From positions 55,830,320-55,894,319 of the forward strand of contig OY730196.1 of NCBI GenBank assembly GCA_963422505.1: a DNA stretch of 64,000 nt, in the 5' to 3' direction. The notes beneath the pieces are model-generated. The model did not search any database. It was given only the letters and a program-made list of their open reading frames with translations, and was not told the DNA's origin. Shown here in pieces: positions 1 through 10,919 of this stretch. How positions within the stretch are numbered: the stretch's first letter is position 1; every line of letters starts with the position of its first letter. The DNA is from Pseudognaphalium luteoalbum. Taxonomy: Eukaryota; Streptophyta; Magnoliopsida; Asterales; Asteraceae. A program made the position numbers and the translations under genes.

Positions 1-407
1 TACGCGACGAGACCACGTGAAACAAAGTTATATTTTTATAACTCAAATAATGTATTTTTATAAAATACTTGGACTCAAAATATTTCGAAAACATATTAAT
101 AACTTTTTGAAATCGAAAGTATTACATTATTATACGATCGGGTAAAAAAACACGGGCTAAAATACCACAAAGTAAAATAAGTCGGTCAACCCACTTTCCT
201 TAAAAAGTGAATCTGGTTCCCTTCTCTTTTCATAAGCCGACCAAACACACCCTCTGTTATTCATTTTCATTTTCGTTCATCATCATCTAAACCCCTCTCA
301 TATCTCTCGGTTTACAACCATCATCATCAACAACAATTACAACACGATCGGCAACATCAACAACAGGATAATATCATCATCATCATCATCATCGCGTTCA
401 TCATCAT
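1..407. repeat. Partial LTR of gypsy-like family F, copy 1
   Basis: The stretch resembles 26535-26830, sharing an ACAAAGTTATAT block, an ACGATCGGGTA block and a tail of TCATC and CAACA triplets. It therefore looks like the inner part of the same LTR family, whose outer end TGTGACACCCGG is visible at 26214. The start lies outside the window and the right side is cut by element G at 408. No coding capacity is seen. The strand is not settled. Confidence 0.6.
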
Positions 408-937
408 TGTTTTGGTCAAAAATTACCCTAGGAAATTAAGTAAAAATAAATGCAATTGACAAAAGATCAAAAGATCAATAAAATGCAAATTAAATGACGA
501 AAACGTAAAATAAATGCAATTGACACAAGGATGTACGAGGAAAGCACTTGATCAAGGTTGATCTCCGGTATAAAACCTCGGGAAGGATCAATCGATCCTT
601 GCTTTTGTTGATCTTATTAAGTAAAAATGATAGATTACAAACTAAAGAGCACGAAGATGATCAAACTAAGTGAATTTGTATGTGTCTCTGTGATGAAATG
701 GTTAAGTGTTAGTATATGAACGTATTTGAGCATAGTATGGGTGTAATTAGGTGTGAAGAATATGCAGAAGATCGCCTAAAATGATCACCTTTACCTCATA
801 TTTATGCTAAGGCTGAATAACAAATAATTCCTAAATATCAGGGATCCTCCCGAGATATTCGGGATCCTCCGGTCTTCCACCTTGACTTGTTATTAACACG
901 TTTTCTTGACTTCTTCTCGACTTGACTAAGCCTTGAT

Positions 938-950
938 CCTTAAATATAGG
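938..950 (-). promoter_or_regulatory. Putative TATA box of the G LTR
   Basis: Minus strand reads CCTATATTTAAGG. In the uninterrupted LTR, a GGATCC-rich stretch (now 13490-13730) would lie directly upstream. The J target site GCATG (950-954) touches the box. Confidence 0.4.
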
Positions 951-954
951 CATG
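950..954. repeat. Target-site duplication of J (left), GCATG
   Basis: GCATG occurs directly before the TG of the left LTR and again at 13408-13412 directly after the CA of the right LTR. Confidence 0.95.
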
Positions 955-1799
955 TGACGGCGCCCGAACAGTCAGGTTTTCTGAAGCTCTCTCCTCGTGA
1001 GGGGCGAGAGCCTGTCCCCGTCGTCAAGGGACTTGACCGGACAGTACCGAGCGCGCGTCGGTGGGTAAGTTTTAAATTTATAAAGAGCTGGGGACTCAAT
1101 TTATAAGTACTACCTATCACACAGGGTGAGTAAGCAGTAAGTATAACTCGAGGTCGTTCTTAAATAGGAGCGAATTGAAACGAAGTGATGCCAAAGATAG
1201 AGTTTTGCTTTTAAGATGGATTTTTTGCAGATAGGTAGGTTTTGGGGGTTTTCTAACTTAATTAATTAATTAACTAAAGACAGGAAAAGTAAATAAGATA
1301 GAGAAGAATCGGTAGCTAGGTAGACAGATAGAGAATTGCGGCGGTTGAAACTTCAATAATCAGTTGCGGGGATGATGCTTATTATAAAGATAATTAGGGA
1401 CATTTTCAGTTAATAAACAGATGCATTATGGGTGTAAACACTAGGACCCTACTCATTCTAGTTATGTACCAGAATTAGTATGTCACGAGACCTAGGCTAT
1501 CGTGATTCTGATCAGAACAGGCTGCTCAACCCCCCACACTGTCTTTGTGGACAAGTGACCCTTGAAGGGTGCAGGAATAAGGTAACAGACTGCCACGCGG
1601 GTAATTTCGACCGTTCTTAACAACTAAATGTAAATGCCATTTCCTAAACATGTTCAGATCATTAACTTGTTATTCTAAACTATCAGTTTTGTAGAGTCTA
1701 GGGGTTTTAAGAATCCTGAACCACTGCTGGGCTTGACTTTCATCTCCAGACTCATTCCTTACATTTGATTAGTTCAACTACTTCTGTCAGGATCTAGCC

Positions 1800-2110
1800 T
1801 CTCCTTTGCAATCAGTCATTCAGCCCTAGAAACACCAGCGGTGTACAATGCATACTCCTTCCACAGTGTACTAACCTAGGAACCGTTTACGATGTATAGC
1901 ACTTAGACAATTCCACAGATTTGTGTAACCAAGGATGTACTTGCGGTGTACTATGATATTTCCACAGCTTTTCATCCCTAGGTACATATACGGTGTACAA
2001 TATCGAAGTGTTTCCATAGCTTCAGTTACAGGGGTAGCCAGACGGTGTACTGTGCACTTCCACAGATATATTGGTTTCTAGGCCATATTCTAGGGTCTCT
2101 AGGTAATTCA
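1800..2110. repeat. Degenerate repeats of about 60 bp inside the J LTR
   Basis: About five units share a CGGTGTAC or similar core, then a TTCCACAG core and a CCTAGG core, for example near 1850, 1900, 1950, 1995 and 2045. The same units occur in the other LTR at about 11770-12080. Confidence 0.7.
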
Positions 2111-2780
2111 CAGTGTAGGCACAGACGACTCTTTCCGGGGCGTTTGCCCAGTATTGCAGCCGGTTTATAGTGACATACACGGCTTATTTACTATAACACA
2201 GATAACTTCCTACTGTACCTAGAGTTGATCAGGTTCTAAGCCTAAAGTAGTAGTCACGCGAAGGACTGGAAAGGGTGATCCATAGCTAAGTCTAGATGCA
2301 TGATAAGTTTAGACATAACAAATATAACAATTCCCAATTATATAGATTTAAAGATTAATTCTACATCATCCCTACTTCTAACTATCTACATTTCAACAAC
2401 CGCAACAGCATACTACTCAATGAACATGGCAATAACAGTAACATACATCATACAAACAGGCAGAAATAATTCGGACATAGTATAAGTATGAAAAGAGAGA
2501 TATCACCAGTAAAATTGAGCAGAGTAACGGCTGAAAAGAAAAGGTCGAGTCTTGCACCAAGAATGCTTCTTATTACACCGTGATTATAATACCAGCTTTC
2601 TCTCTCTCCCTACTGCTAACCAACTAACTATCTAACTCTCTCTCTAAAGAGAGAAACTCTAGAGAGAGAGAAACTATCTAAACTATTCTAGAGAGAGAGT
2701 AAAAATATAAGAAAACAAAGATTTGAAGTGTGAAATGTGTGTGTAGAATGAGAGATGTCTTGGAATGATGAAATGAGGCT

Positions 2781-2790
2781 TGTATTTATA
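2781..2790 (-). promoter_or_regulatory. J LTR TATA box (3' LTR copy)
   Basis: Minus strand TATAAATACA, preceded by TCTC and followed by AAGCCTC. The palindrome array lies upstream in minus orientation. The second copy is at 12761-12770. Confidence 0.65.
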
Positions 2791-2885
2791 GAGAACGCAC
2801 AACCGTATCCATAGACCATATCCAAACCTCAAAACGCACAACCGTATCTCAAAGGCGAATAAAAATCAGATTTTTATCACCCAAA

Positions 2886-3080
2886 CGCACGATACGGCTA
2901 AGCTAGGGTGAATATGGGTGAGCTGCACCGTATACGGCTGTGCATAGGGTGAATACGGCTGAACTGGACCATATACGGCTGTGCATAGGCCGTATACGGC
3001 CTGCACAGACCGTATACGGTCTAGGTCCAGCCGTATACGGCCTGGACCAGCCGTATACGGCCTGGTTCAGCCGTATGCTG
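2886..3080. repeat. Array of GCCGTATACGGC palindromes in the J LTR
   Basis: At least eight perfect or near copies of the self-complementary 12-mer GCCGTATACGGC occur in under 200 bp, spaced by CTGGACCA, TGTGCA or similar linkers. Because the word is palindromic, both strands stay open as short ORFs here; they are not genes. Confidence 0.9.
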
Positions 3081-3441
3081 GCCCCTTGGTTCTTCGTTTC
3101 TTCGTTCGGGTGTAACTTCTTCATCGTTTATCCGTTTTGAGCGTTCTTTATACCCACGCGTTCGTATTTTCCTAGTGAAGAGAATGACATAAGTTAGAGG
3201 TCATAACTCGGAGTGTAGCTTAAAGTGCATTGAAATGAGTGAACGGTGGAGTGATAAAGCAGTTTTGCCCGGTTTCTTACGTTTTTCATGCCATTTTTAG
3301 TGATTTTTCAAACATCGACTCCGTTTTGACTTAGTTAACAAAACTTTATGAATAATGTCCTTTTAAGTATGTTTTTGTTAACTTTGTGCTTAAAATGTGG
3401 AAGATAACGCACGTAAAAACATGACTTTTTACGTGTTATCA

Positions 3442-5667
3442 AATATCCCACAGTTAGACTTTTGCTTGTCCTCAAGCAAACATTAAAATTCTCACTTGCT
3501 ATAAAGGTTTGAAAAAATCGGTTTTTTGGGTTTTGACAAGCAATAACCTGAGATTTTTACTTAGTCAGAGACCAAGAAAACCTTTTTAGAAAGCAAGCAT
3601 CATTAAGATAACCCTCCCTTAATCTTGAAATGTCAACCTTGGCATACTTTCACAATTCTCGATGGATATTGTACATGACTAGGCGATCTCACAAAGGTGG
3701 TCACTCAATTCACTCAGAGTGTATCGGGTTTCCTATCATTCTAATCAAACGAAATCGCTCATAAAGCCAGTCATGCATTGCTTCTCATCATAGGCTTGAT
3801 CAAGAATCGGATCTCCACCACTTCAATGAGGACGGTGCTAATCATCCCAGGACATTCGAGATGGGTTGTAATGGTTGATGAGGGTTAAGTGGTATGGATA
3901 AGTGGGAGTTTTTGGTTTAAAATGGGGGGTTTAGCTTATCTTTAAGAACTTTAAGCTTTTTGGGAAAACATTACTTTAAACACTTTTTTAATGAAAACGG
4001 AAACGGATAAATGGCAAGGGAAGAAGATAGCTATTTTGACTTCTACCTTTTGAAAATACTCGGGAGAGTTTATATCTTTTATAAGAACAAGAATTTTTCG
4101 AGAGATTCGAAGCACTTAGCTTTATTCTATTTTTTTCTTTTCATTTTGCTTCTATTTTTGGACTTTTCTAGGGATTTTTATTTTGTTTCTTTCTTTTGCC
4201 CTTTTTGAAATCCTTTTCTTTCTTTCATCTTTTTCATTCTTCTGATGACTTTGCATTTACTTGGTGTCAAATTTTCACACCATAAACTTTTTCAACTTTT
4301 GATTTTTATCAGGGGAACGCACACGAGAAAGTTTTGAGTAAACACCAGTATTTGTGATTTGGAGTGAAAGCAAAAAGGATAATTAAAATAACATTTCCCA
4401 TAAGTTTAAAATTTCTAAGATAAGATTTTTTGGTGGGTGTGGAATAAGTGGGTTCAAATTTTTGGGTTTTGAAATAAACGAATAGGCTAAGGCTCAACAG
4501 GGTTTTCTAGGTGGATCATCAACTCTAAAAGTGAGTGTTGGAAGGGTTTTGGGCTTGAAAAGATATGATGAAAAGGGGTTTATATCCTAAGGAATGTCAA
4601 GGTCCTTTGACTGCACCTTCACCGCGTACGGTGCCCATTGGTGGGGTCTCGAAGCGTATACCAAGAGCAAGTTCTAACTTAAAGCACATGCATCGGCACA
4701 CACATCAAATGAAAAAGTGAAGCATTAAAGATGAATGCTTTTATTAGGCTCAAATACCTCACTGCAATAGGGTTGTATGTGCCTAGCCGTGCGATGCTCT
4801 TAGATTAACATTTCATTTTTAAGGAAATCATATCTTAACTTATTTTACTTTCCAAAGCAGTTTAATTAATTTCTGGAAAAAAAAAATTATTTTTCTCAAG
4901 ATTATTTAGAGTCAGAAAATTTTAAATTTTTTAACAAAAATGAGTTTTTATGAAAATTAAGCCAACTGAATGAGTGGCATCTCCACTGTCGAAGTTAAGC
5001 TTATGATTTTGAAAAATGTTTTCTAAAATTTTAGCAAGAATGAGGTTTTTAGGAAAAAATTTAAGCTAACTGAATGAGTGGTATCTCCACTGTCGAAGTT
5101 AAGCTTATTTTTGGAAAGTTATACTTTGGACAAGCAATCAAAGTCAAAGAATACGGTATAACATACCGTGTATCCCACACTTAGAGGAACATTGTCCCTA
5201 ATGTTCTCAAACTAAGTTTAAAATTCTTGTGAAGGAATCCCACACTTAAAGTTTGAAAATATTTTGGAACCCTATTTCTAAGTTGATTTGATTTGTGTGG
5301 GATTTAGAATCCCACACTTAGAATTTAAGCATGATGGCATAACGGCGAGTTATAGATGATGAAAGAAAATCACTAAGGAATGGAAAAAAAAACTCCCCTA
5401 GAAAGGACTGAGATGTGTGAATGAAGATTCTGATTCAGATGTGTAGGTCGATCAGTTTGTGTCAGGATCTTTGCGTGATTCGTGCGTCATCTCGGTTTCT
5501 TCTTGGGGAACTTTCATACTTTTTACTCTCTCTTTTATTGCAAGTAATCTAAAAACTAACTAAGAAAAGCATAAAATAAGTAAATGATAGATAAATGATA
5601 AGACAAGATAGATGGATGGATCCAACCAGATTACAGGTTGGAACCCAAATAGTTCATGCAGCAACAG
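3442..5667. other. J 3' non-coding region between third ORF and LTR
   Basis: No gene is supported. The stretch has repeated TCCCACACTTA words (5190-5330) and an imperfect duplication of about 70 bp with the shared core CACTGTCGAAGTTAAGCTTA (4940-5003 and 5039-5107). Small ORFs here are AT-rich chance frames. Confidence 0.7.
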
Positions 5668-7632
5668 TCAAATACAGTAATCCCAAATATCAGTAATAGT
5701 GATAATAAGTGATACAGTTATCCAACATAAATGGAAATAAAATCTGATAAGATCAAGGGTGAGAAGGATCCTGGTCGGATGGTGGTCCGTGAGCTGGAGG
5801 TGGCATGGAGTTGTAAGGTGCATGACGGGCGGCAGAGTGCTGTCCACTGGATAACCTGCGGGAGACTGATGCTGAAAATGAACTGCGTTGTTTGCCGGTG
5901 TTGGTGGCTGGATCGGGTATAAATGGAAGTTGGGATCTAGTCCCATCTCTGCAACCTCATATGATCCTAAGGAAGCACCATGCATCGGGTACGGTGGAAG
6001 CTCAGCGGAAGGCACTGGGTTGCTCTGAAGCATCCCTGTGATTCCTGAAAAAGTAGGCACAACAGTAGCAGTAGTCATATCAGGCAGATAATCAGTCTGC
6101 ACCGGTACCTGGTCATCAACCTGCATGTCCTGTCTAAACCCTGACTGAGGTGAGTCTGTTTCTGAAGATGTGTCTGATGTGGCTGACTCAGCTGGTCTCG
6201 GACGGGTCATGGTACGGGAAGATGGCTATCCAATATGTGGGATATGCGGCTCATGTGGTGTTGCAGTGTGCACAGAGAAAACCGGCTCAGCCGCAGGAGT
6301 AGTCCTGGTACGGCGGGCTCGAGGAATCTCCATGTGCACAGTGCGAGTGGAGGATGTGGGTGGTATGGAGGTGTAGGGAACGGTGGTAGTGGGTGGCATC
6401 ATGGCAAATGGATGTAGTGGCATGGTGTGGTAGTTGGGTGGTCGTGGGCCGCATACCCATGTAGGGCGTGTAGGTTGTGGGAATCCAAACTCAGTAGCTA
6501 AATATGTGTCCTGTGTGTAATGTGAGTTAAGCATACCCAATATACCATACTTGAGCTCGGATGATACCGGATCTCCCCAACCAAACTCTCGAACAGGCGG
6601 TATTAGTGGACTTTATGCCTCAGCAGCGGCTGTCTCTCCTTCCTCTCGCTCATGAGCAACAGTGGTCCTAGGCTGTCGGTGGACCGTGCTGTCATCGAAC
6701 TCAAACCTAACACTCTTGCTCCTCGAGGGTCTCATTCGAACTCCCGGAATGATATCACCATCCTTTCATCTTATCTTCCCATCAGCATCTTTCTCTAGCA
6801 ACCAAACCTTAACCATATAGTTAATGTCATATGGCTTAGATACCCTGTTTGCCACTGGTGTCAGGTTACCAATCACTTCCTCAGTCAATAGCCCCATTCT
6901 CCTAACTAACTTAGTGATTATTGCTCCCATATATGCAAACTCTGACTCGGTGTACCCCGACTCAGTAAGGATCCTATCAGCAACCAAATAGGCAACATTA
7001 ACGTGTTCCTGCTCTATAATGCTCTTGATGATCTGCAAGTCCTTTACCCCAACAGCTCCCTTAGTCTTCCTCTTTCCTCAAATGCTGCAAGCGATGAGGT
7101 TGTGGAGAACTTGGTAGTGCTTATCAAGAAAAGAAGTGGCCTTGACATTGGACTGGAACTGATTTCCAGTCAATTCTTGCCAAATAGCAGTGTGGTCTCG
7201 CTGCTTAACCTCAGTGTTTGCCTTCAGGAAGAAAAGAGTGGTAACTTGATATTCAGTGTACAATTCAAGATGTCTGGCAAAGGTTGCTAATGACATGTGG
7301 TGAGGATTTCCCATGAAGTTGAATCTAATCATTCGGTCATCATTTAGCTTATCAATCGTTTTGTTGAACTGGAAGGATACCATAAACTCAGCAACTAACT
7401 CTTGATAAACATTTTCCTTAATCTCAAATAGATTCCTCCATGCGCGCAGATGTCACTTCCCTTCCTTAAATACTATCAAATTTTCAAACCCTTCCTTTAA
7501 ACCTGTTTGCTCCAAATCCTCCCATACTAGGTACCTATTTTCTCCCAACTGATGTGTTAGCCATGTCTGATACCTTTCCCGTTTCTCTGGGTCCTTGATG
7601 GATTTTCTGATATACCGGGGAAAATCAGTCAT
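5668..7632 (-). pseudogene. Athila ORF-1-like third (env-position) ORF of J, five in-frame stops
   Basis: One minus-strand frame runs without a frameshift from the ATG at 7632-7630 (MTDFPRYIRK) to 5668. It is broken by stops at about 7453, 7078, 6766, 6617 and 6226. The middle part has the order expected of the plant Athila ORF-1 family: an MSL..FA..L.LYTEY segment, then IWQELTG, then a LHNLIACSI segment. The C-terminal third is proline- and threonine-rich. It sits where plant gypsy elements keep an env-like gene, but I see no clear signal peptide or membrane anchor. All five stops could have arisen from C-to-T changes (CGA to TGA three times, CAA to TAA, CAG to TAG). The start is chosen because a splice-acceptor-like TTTTTCAG ends directly at this ATG. 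Confidence 0.75.
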
Positions 7633-8738
7633 CTGAAAAATAAGAGAAAACAAGAACATAGTGAATTACCAGGAATAATTACAAGTTATTTGACTAAATC
7701 ATATTCTTAATTTTGAATAAAAATTCGAAATGTGGGCTTTAGAATATGAGCAGTCCCAAAAACCTGTAATAGCTAATAATACCACTAAACTCAATTTTCA
7801 ATCACCACAAGAAACTTTGGTTTACAATAATAGGCTATTAGGTCTTAATGATTTCTACAAGAAAAGTCAAAGACTAAATTCAACCATAACAAGCATGTAT
7901 GATAAAGAGTTAAATCTTAATCATGTAATTACCTTATCATGGCAAGTATAACCTATTACCGCATGCAAACAAACCATGATATTTAAACAACTATATAGCA
8001 ATTTTGACCATATCATGCAAGTATCGCAACAAAGCTTCTTTAGTTGACAAATGTGTTGCTTGATTGTATCTTTTAAGTAATTATGGTATTCTTTTAAGTA
8101 GATACTATTTTAAAATTTAAAAGTAGTTAACTAAGGAAAATGTAGTATCCATTTAAGATTTACCCTAACATTTTCAAAGATACAATTTTAAAACACCACC
8201 ATGACTTTTTAACTAGAATGGTTACTAGTATTACTAAAAATTAAGCATTTTGACTTTTAAAGTCAACATTACCAAAGTAAGGTTTCCTTTTTGTCATTTG
8301 CCAAATCTATCATAACACTAACTTGCATTAGCAAATCAAAGCAAGGCATTAGCATCCACTTAAATTAAAATATCATTTTATCAAAGGTTTTGTTTCAAAA
8401 TGGTGACGTTTCAACAAAAGTCAACTTTCCATGCTTACTTTAATTTGCTAACTTGACCATATTACGCATTTAACCACAAATGAAGCAAATGAATAAGCTA
8501 TACTAATCATATTTAGCATTAATCAATCAACAAACAACTTATCATAAGCAATTTAATCATTAATTGGCCAAAATGGGTTTACTAGTCACAAAAGTCAAAT
8601 ATAGTCAACTTTCCAAAGTCAAACATCAAATTGCTTCAATCTAAGAAGTAATGCTAGTTCCTACATCATCCTATATCATCACTAAGCAAGAATCAAAGCT
8701 CAATTTCGCAATGTAAAGCACAAATCATCAAAAACTAC
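7633..8738 (-). other. Candidate 5'-UTR intron before the J third ORF
   Basis: On the minus strand AAG|GTAGTTTTTG (donor at 8738) opens a T-rich interval of 1106 bp. It closes with a pyrimidine-rich run and TTTTTCAG, directly followed by ATG of the third ORF. No other coding signal is seen in this stretch. The intron is inferred from sequence only. Confidence 0.5.
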
Positions 8739-8932
8739 CTTAATGAAGATGCAATGATGTTAGGGGACATAAAAATGACCTAGAGATGAAGGTTTGAAGC
8801 TTGGTTTGGTCAAAAATGGTGGAAAATGGTGGGTTTGGGGTGGGGTGATGGAGGCCGGCGCAAGGAGGGAGAAGGAGGGGGGGGGGAAATGATTTTTTTG
8901 TTGTTTTGACTTTGGTTGACTCCTTTTTACCA

Positions 8933-8942
8933 CTTTTATTTA
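8933..8942 (-). promoter_or_regulatory. Candidate internal TATA box of J
   Basis: Minus strand TAAATAAAAG is followed about 45 bp downstream by a C-rich leader (8878-8887 is a G run on the plus strand) and then by the donor at 8738. A separate transcript for the third ORF would start near 8900. Confidence 0.35.
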
Positions 8943-9392
8943 CTCCTCCTTTTTACCATTTGTGCATAAATAACATTTTAAGTGTAATTACTAGGTATTT
9001 TGGGTAATTAAAAACCTAAACCAAATATTTTAGCAAAAGTTTAAACTTTGGTTTTTTGACTGTGCGCAACAAAAGATTGTTTTATTAAAACGCAAGGAGA
9101 ACTAATTAACTAGATAAAAATAAACAATATTTTTGGTTTTAAAATTTTGACTCTTTAAAATCTAAGCAATTTAAAACTTTATAAGATATTTGATTTAAGA
9201 TTTTCAAGTTTTCAGAAACTGCGCAGATTTTGCGTAGACAAAGATTTTAAAAGGGTTTTCTTTTTTTCTTTTTCTAAAACTAACTTATTTTTAACCTAAG
9301 AAAATTATTTTAAAGACCTAATTAAAAATTTGGGTTGCCTCCCAAAAAGCGCTTGTTTCAAGTCTGTAGCTTGACTATTGTTCCAAATCTAT
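8943..9392. other. Non-coding J DNA between gag-position ORF and internal promoter
   Basis: AT-rich DNA with no supported gene. This is where the gypsy pol genes would normally lie, and they are absent. Confidence 0.7.
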
Positions 9393-10689
9393 TTAATGGG
9401 GATTGCTTGAGAGCAATCTTGAAGTATAGCGAGGAATAAAATCACAGTTTAGAATGTTAATGACATAATCAACTAGCTTCGCGGGGTGTAATGAAAAATT
9501 TTCAAATTCGCTAAGAATCCTACATTCTTTATGGCCTAATTCTAGCAGATTGTTAACAAACTTATTAAATTCCTTTCTAACTTTCTTTTTACTTGAAATT
9601 CCTATTCGCATACCGCAGTCTATATTATTAAGATCGTGAAGAAGATTTCCTAAAATTCTCTGAAACCTAAGTTCCTCTTTTGAGTCGGGATCTCCATTTG
9701 TAGTTTGCACTGCAATGGTGATATCCCAAATTAAAAATCTTTGAGAAACGGTAAAAGGGAATTTGGATTGATCGAACAACGAAGCGAGTTTAACGTGAAT
9801 ATCTTTTCTTTCGGCAAAGAAAACGGCTTCTATCTTGTTGTCGTCAGCTCCAGGAAATATTTCTTGCAACTTAGTGATTATATAAGCGGCGGGATCTACG
9901 AAAAATGGAATTTTTCCAGAAATGTCGAGAGTGATCGTAGGATCTTTAGAAGTTAATAGCTCAAGCTCTTTTATCATTGCTGCAACATAACGATTAATCA
10001 TGGTTTGTGAAACTGATGGATAATCGGTGCAAGCAAATAGATCCATGAGGCGATCTATTTCTGATAATAGCTTTCGCTCTTGCTCTCGATATCGAGTGAA
10101 GATACCATCTTCCTTTTGGATCGGAAGACAGTGGAGAACACCTACGAGTATGTCAATCCTTAAGATGGTTTTTCTTTGCTCGACTGAGTAAGGAAAATCA
10201 GACATATTTAAGTGTAAGGCAAATGCCTTACATACACCTAACCTCCTGTCAGGGTCAAAAGAATAACCAACGTATCGGATTTCATAACCATCTGAATCTT
10301 TCGGTATCTCCTTATCAACAACACGATAGATGGTGTTCGAAGGTTCTGGTACGAAGTGGACAAAAATTGGGGATTTTGGAAGATGTTCATGAATATCCTC
10401 ATTCCTTATGGGGATTCGTTCTTCATTAGATGAAGAATGAAAGGATTGACTGTTTTCAGGAATATTTAATCTCAGGCGCAGGTAAAACCTGATAGCTTGG
10501 AATGCTAGAAGCAGAAGTTGAGATCTTCTGTTGAGATTTATGGGTTCCTAAGTCAAGATCTAAGAATTTCCCTAAGGTTCTAGAATCGTCGTCTGGGCTA
10601 GCGGAGGCTTCTTCCGGTGATGAGTGAAAGTCGGATTTCAACTCTGTTTCCAAGTGGTTGAAGAACTCAGCATCGGCAATAGCCGTCAT
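9393..10689 (-). pseudogene. Unrecognised protein in the gag position of J, one frameshift
   Basis: Two overlapping frames form one gag-position gene. The first starts at the ATG at 10689 (MTAIADAEFF) and ends at 10456 after 77 codons. The second is open from about 10480 through the internal methionine at 10205 (MSDFPYSVEQ) to a stop at 9393, with 270 codons after that methionine. Their overlap near 10456-10480 implies one frameshift or a small intron. The long part is leucine-rich and probably helical, with basic patches (SSKKKVRKEF). It has no zinc knuckle, no DTG protease motif and no RT motif. Position after the primer site suggests a divergent Gag-like protein. I do not recognise the family, and capture of a host segment is possible. 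Confidence 0.55.
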
Positions 10690-10901
10690 TTCTTCAGTCG
10701 TCTTGGAGGCGGACAGAGAAATGAGACAGGAAGGCGGCGAATCGTAGAAAGATATTTTTGGATTTTTTATTTATATTTTAAACTAAGCTAATTTATTCTA
10801 AGAAAAGTAACTTTCGAATAGGTTGAGGATAACGTATACGAAAAGGATCTCCTAATTGCTTATTCTATCTAAGGCGGCTTCAGAATCGTAACGCTCTACG
10901 A

Positions 10902-10919
10902 TCCCCGGCAGCGGCGCCA
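10902..10919 (-). other. J primer-binding site (tRNA-Asp type)
   Basis: Minus strand TGGCGCCGCTGCCGGGGA lies 6 nt inside the 5' LTR. It is complementary, with one mismatch, to the 3' end of plant tRNA-Asp, the primer known for Athila-group elements. This fixes the element as minus strand. Confidence 0.85.

Larger units (their letters stand above)
408..954 (-). repeat. G 3' LTR, first part (split by J)
   Basis: It begins TGTTTTGG like the right LTR at 23215 but lacks about 330 bp of that copy after the first 35 bp. It also has extra sequence, including a duplicated AAATAAATGCAATTGACA block. On the minus strand CCTATATTTAAGG (938-950) looks like the LTR TATA box. J entered immediately beside it, and the LTR resumes at 13413. 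Confidence 0.5.
955..3441 (-). repeat. J 3' LTR
   Basis: It is a direct repeat of 10926-13407. Read on the minus strand it starts TGATAACACG and ends GGCGCCGTCA. It contains a palindrome array (2886-3080), a TATA box (2781-2790), a GA/CT-rich segment (2595-2700) and degenerate repeats of about 60 bp (1800-2110). The element-side neighbour (minus GTGGGATATT just before the LTR) is the likely polypurine tract. Confidence 0.93.

Noticed and set aside
926..1120. Small minus-strand ORF repeated at 10852-11091
   Set aside because: It is the same LTR-end sequence in both J LTRs, and one copy runs across the primer site, so it is not a gene.
2886..3080. CRISPR-like array (short palindromic repeats with spacers)
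   Set aside because: Spacers are short and themselves repeated, the array is inside a plant LTR and duplicated in both LTRs, and no cas genes exist in this genome type.
2903..3140. Overlapping ORFs on both strands through the palindromes (again at 12906-13106)
   Set aside because: They arise because a palindromic 12-mer lacking stops keeps both strands open; they have no family similarity and no start context.
4011..4208. Phe- and Leu-rich small ORF resembling a membrane peptide
   Set aside because: It lies in T-rich non-coding DNA of the J 3' region; composition alone explains it.
9393..10205. Host gene encoding a 270-residue protein
   Set aside because: It lies between the J primer site and the J third ORF, in element orientation and within the target duplication, so it is listed as an element gene; host origin remains a question only.
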